Shown piece by piece: positions 60,501-64,000 of a DNA stretch of 64,000 nucleotides. Below the pieces are notes generated by a model. That model saw nothing but the letters and a program-made list of their open reading frames with translations. It did not search any database and was not told the DNA's origin. This DNA is from Steinernema hermaphroditum (Eukaryota > Nematoda > Chromadorea > Rhabditida > Steinernematidae): assembly GCA_030435675.1 (NCBI GenBank), contig CM059624.1, positions 7,712,769 through 7,776,768 on the forward strand. Direction: 5' to 3'. Every line of letters begins with the position of its first letter. Position 1 is the first letter of the stretch. Both the position numbers and the translations under genes were made by a program.

Positions 60501-63382
60501 TTAAAGTGATGGAATGAGGCTGAAAAACGGCACCACCAAATGAGCGCCGCGATCTCGGAGACGATGCTTCCGGAGCGGCGGACCTCGCGACCGCCGACGC
60601 CGAAGCCGAAGGTCAGAAGGGACGCCGGAGGCGCGCGCGAAGGCGATCGCGGAGGCGGTCGCCGCTCCGTCTTCGCCGACGGGGCATATCACAGTCATTA
60701 TACGATCTCCTTCGTCCACGGCGGCCCGTTCTCCAAAACAGTCTTTGGACGTCATCTTCGGCGGAGGCGTGGAAGAGGGAGGCGCCCCGTAACGTGACCC
60801 TGAGGGCTCCTCCGTCACTTGAAACAACAAACACGAACAGGAAAGTTTGGGGCGCCGCGACCGCGAGAGGACGCGCGGAAATTGGCTATAAATTAAAGTG
60901 CCCCAATTAGCAAGCAGAAAAAAAAGCTGGCGGATGTCACAGCTCTTATACAAACGTTTTAACCCAATTCGACGCGCGACGATAACAACGCAATTAAGTG
61001 TTCGTGATCGAAGCAATTAGCCTCCGGCGCTCAGCAGGGCCCTCAAGGCGGCTAAGGCGATCGGGGCGGGCACATTCCGGCCGAGGCTCCGCCCGCTTCG
61101 GCATCAAAATACCCGTGTTACAAGCGGGAATCGAACAAATTGATTTGAGAAGTGACGAAGAAACGCAAAGAAATAGAACGGGCCGGGCAGGCCTAGAACG
61201 TTTGGCGCTCCATAAAAGTGTGAATCATTGTGCCACGAGCCTTCGTAACCTCCTCCCCCGAAAACAGCTGTCTTCAAGGCCTGCATGTTGCTTCTCCGCC
61301 GGAAACAACGGCAACGGTCGCGTCGCCAGGTAATAAAGTACCACTGTAAAAGGTGTCAGCTTCTGGGCGACGCGCTATGTAAATTCACAACGGTTCCCAC
61401 GGCCAAACGGCGACAAAGGGCGCGATTTCGGCGAAGTTCCCAGCGTCTGGCTCCGCTCATTAGCATATTCGCGGAGAAGATAAGAAACGTGGAAGGAGAA
61501 ACGGCCCCGGCGCCGCTGACTAAGACGTACACTCTCCGAAAGTGCGCAGAAAGTTCGAGGGAGTCATCGATGCGCGATTTCTGCGGGCGTCTCCGACGAT
61601 GATCATATGATCTGTATTATGCCGTGCAAGGCGGCGGGCGTCTTGTACCGACAATGACCTAAAACGGACCGACTGTGGTGATATGCGTGTAGCGCCACCG
61701 GATCAGCCCGAACAGAATCGATCACCGCGCGGAACGGCACCCGGATGAGGGATGTCTGTAGAAGGCGCCTCTTTGTTCGGCCGGGGATGGCAATCTTGCA
61801 CTTTTCGAGGCGACCACTGTCTGCGGCAGATTACGCTAATCTGTGTTCATCAATCTTAGCGCCTCGCGCTGGGTTCGAAACAAAAACGCCCGCGTGTTGC
61901 AGACGGCTTCACGTCTGGCGACCCTCCGTTGCTCCGGATTACGGTAGCAGACTCTCGCCGTAGTCACAGGCGCTTTTCACATCTTTCTAACACGTTTACG
62001 GCGAAACAAACGTTCTGTAGATGCAAAACAGCTCGCGGAATTCTTCAGTCGCCCTTCCACGGCAACGGAAGGGATTTTAGGAGGATTTTGATTGGATCCC
62101 TTATTTACGGATGCACCGCTCAGGGCCTAGCAAGCGGCCGCGTGCTGCTGACAGCCGAAGGAGGAAGTGGCACCTTCCTTTTCCAACCCTCTATCGCGTG
62201 CGTTCAATCTAGAGGTCCTTTCGCGCACTTATGAATCCGAAATCGCTTTGCATTTGAGAGGGGAAAGGCCCATTCGCGTGCATCGGAGGCTCGACGATCG
62301 CAGCGGGGAGGTGAGAAGGTCACAACAGGAGAAGACCCGAAGGCGCCAAGACCCGAGGCGATAAGTCGACGATCGCCGCCGTCGCATTCCCGGGAACCTC
62401 GAGACGATCAATCATAAGCGCCACGGGCGGAACAGCGCCGCCGCCCCGCCGAAAACACCTAAAGGGGCTTCTGCTGGCCGATTTATAAGTCAGCCGCGTG
62501 TTTACTTCGGCGTCTCGATCCGTTCGAAAACGTCGGGATGAGCAATTGAGGCGAGCTTGCTAATGATTCCGAAAATGGTCTTCTTCGCCCATCGGACTAA
62601 GCTCTTAATCAGCCCAAAAATGCGCTAAAAAGCGGAGATAAGCGCCGACGAATGATAGCGAATTCCTGTGGCACGACACTTCCGTTGGCCTCGCGGATTA
62701 CTTTCTGGGCCAAGGTACTGGGACTAGACATACTAGGGTTCTGGACTAGACATACCCTTTCAGACGTGAGAATTCGTCTCTTCTCCTGCAAGGCCCTTTC
62801 TACGGGAAGCACACAAAGAGGCGCCGATCGGGTGCCGGGCGCGCGAATCCTCTTCGGATCGGCGCCTTTGTAGCGTGGACATTCCTTCGCGATGCTGCTC
62901 CCGATAAGTCGCTTTCGCCCCTCGAAGACCTCGCCACAACATGACTCATCGACCAAAACATCGACTTCCGGAGGCCGTTCCCACCCTTTGCGATGTCTCC
63001 TCGTGCCGATCCCCTCGTCACGTGCCTACAGTCGCCGCGAAGCCTTCGGCGATCAGCTGACCGAAACAAAACAGACTCTCCAAACCGACCACCCGGGCGA
63101 TCCGTGATCCTCGATGCGACCTGGGTAAACACCGACGCCACGCATCTCGCGCTGCAAACGATTTGTCACGATCTTATCGCAACTTTGATGTATTGTCTTT
63201 TTTTTGGAGCACCCGGAGTCGATAAGGAATCTGGAGAATGACAGATCGGGTAAACTTCGTCGCCCGGCTCGCGGCACAAAAAGCGTTTCGACAGAGCGAT
63301 TTATTATTACGACGTTTGGTTACAAGACGGAATCTGTCAACGTTAATAAGTTAAACACATAAGTTACAGAGGCACACATCTT
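57524..63382. other. 5.9-kb gene-free region
   Basis: It lies upstream of the crm-1-like gene and downstream of Arp2. Open frames are short and not splice-compatible. It contains AATTAATTAAG sites (57989, 59288), TACGGTA motifs (57663, 60426, 61942) and several GC-rich palindromic patches near 60540-60680. It could hold regulatory DNA for crm-1. Confidence 0.4.
63300..63305 (-). other. Poly(A) signal of the Arp2 gene
   Basis: AATAAA on the minus strand, about 80 bp after the Arp2 stop codon. Confidence 0.6.
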
Positions 63383-64000
63383 TCAGTACTTGTAGGGGTT
63401 CAGCCGATCCATGCACCGCGCGAGCCCTTCTTCCTCGTACTGCTTCTTTGACACCCAGAAGTCCTAAACAAAGCGTATGAATCTCAATCCAACAACCGCA
63501 AAAGATTACCGTATCCCGGTCCCGCATTAGATTAGCCAGCACGGCTCCGCCCAAGAAGACCATATGTTTTCTGCGAGGTGGTGCTTCTATGCGAATCTTG
63601 AACTTCTGAAATAGATAAGAAAGTGAATATTGGCCGCAATCGGTGAAAAAACAAACCTCGAAAGCCTTGGTGTCGCCTCTTAGGACCCTCTCGAGGTACA
63701 GCTGCTTCAACTCCTTCTCAATTCTGCTGGGCAATCCTGGGTACATCGTAGTTCCACCAGAAAGGACGATATGTTTGTAGAATTCCAAGCGAGTATCTAC
63801 ACATTACAAGGAGTAATGGATAGGAGCTCATTCAAACTCACCGATTTCAGAGTTCTGGATAACGTTGAACAACAATTCGGACAGACCACCCTGTTCGCAG
63901 TCGATCAGATGTGGCTGGAAGAGCACTTCTGGTGCTTCAAACCGTTCGCCTCCGACCTTTATGATTCTGCCATCTGGGAGCTAAAACAGTCGTTTCTTCT
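63383..64000 (-). CDS. arx-2: Actin-related protein 2 (C-terminal part)
   Basis: Partial gene cut by the right window edge. Exons seen: 63980-63842, 63796-63657, 63605-63510 and 63473-63383. Arp2 signatures: [66 protein letters not shown], then the stop. The Arp2/3 complex nucleates branched actin. The C-terminus ([12 protein letters not shown]) departs from the vertebrate end. Upstream exons lie outside the window; 63981-64000 is intron. Confidence 0.96.

Noticed and set aside
61081..61140. GAATCGAAC, the reverse of a tRNA B box
   Set aside because: No A box or stems on the minus strand at the required distance.

Overview
The window is nuclear DNA of a nematode. Protein genes are split by very short introns, mostly 39-50 nt. 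At least 13 genes have a pyrimidine-CAG splice acceptor 0-25 nt upstream of the ATG, as expected for spliced-leader trans-splicing. Three families seen here are nematode-type: a cuticle collagen, a ground-like (GRL) domain protein and an Srx-like serpentine receptor. The genus cannot be named from the sequence. Exon boundaries below were drawn by hand from reading frame, splice sites and family similarity; reading-frame phase was summed across each gene model and closes except where stated.

Layout. 0-7 kb: LAMTOR1-like (+), ground-like protein (+), cuticle collagen (-), a small acylated protein (-), a secreted C-type lectin/CUB protein (+). 7-15 kb: glutaredoxin-3/PICOT (-), Rap2 GTPase (+), a Med29-like Mediator subunit (-), CacyBP/SIP (+), a type I DnaJ co-chaperone (-). 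15-29 kb: a divergent DEAD-box protein (+), an F-box protein (-), a 3-kb gene-free stretch with a perfect 22-bp hairpin, PRMT1 (-), ADCK1-type ABC1 kinase (+), a PDZ tail-anchored protein (-). 29.8-37 kb: a 7-kb gene-free stretch. 37-43.4 kb: a neuropeptide-type GPCR (+), a nested pair of non-autonomous DNA transposons, an INTS14-like Integrator subunit (+), an Srx-like GPCR (-). 43.4-47.8 kb: gene-free. 47.8-57.5 kb: an ankyrin plus GH20-like fusion protein (-), a 1-kb inverted-repeat element carrying a coiled-coil ORF, and a CRIM1/crm-1 homologue (-). 57.5-63.4 kb: gene-free, then the 3' end of Arp2 (-), cut by the window edge.

Genes are densely packed in alternating orientation, with several tightly convergent pairs. 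Two coding regions end only 40 bp apart, and one pair shares a palindromic poly(A) signal. No bacterial-type operon is present. The most unusual observations are: (1) three GC-AG introns with the same AAG|GCAT donor; (2) a near-identical tandem Grx module in the PICOT gene; (3) a hAT-like element with an 8-bp target duplication, itself split by a TA-type MITE; (4) a 248-bp-armed inverted-repeat element with an internal ORF; (5) an ankyrin/GH20 fusion without the usual catalytic Asp-Glu pair; (6) a DEAD-box protein with DEVD and altered motifs Ia and V; (7) strong over-representation of TACCGTA/TACGGTA.
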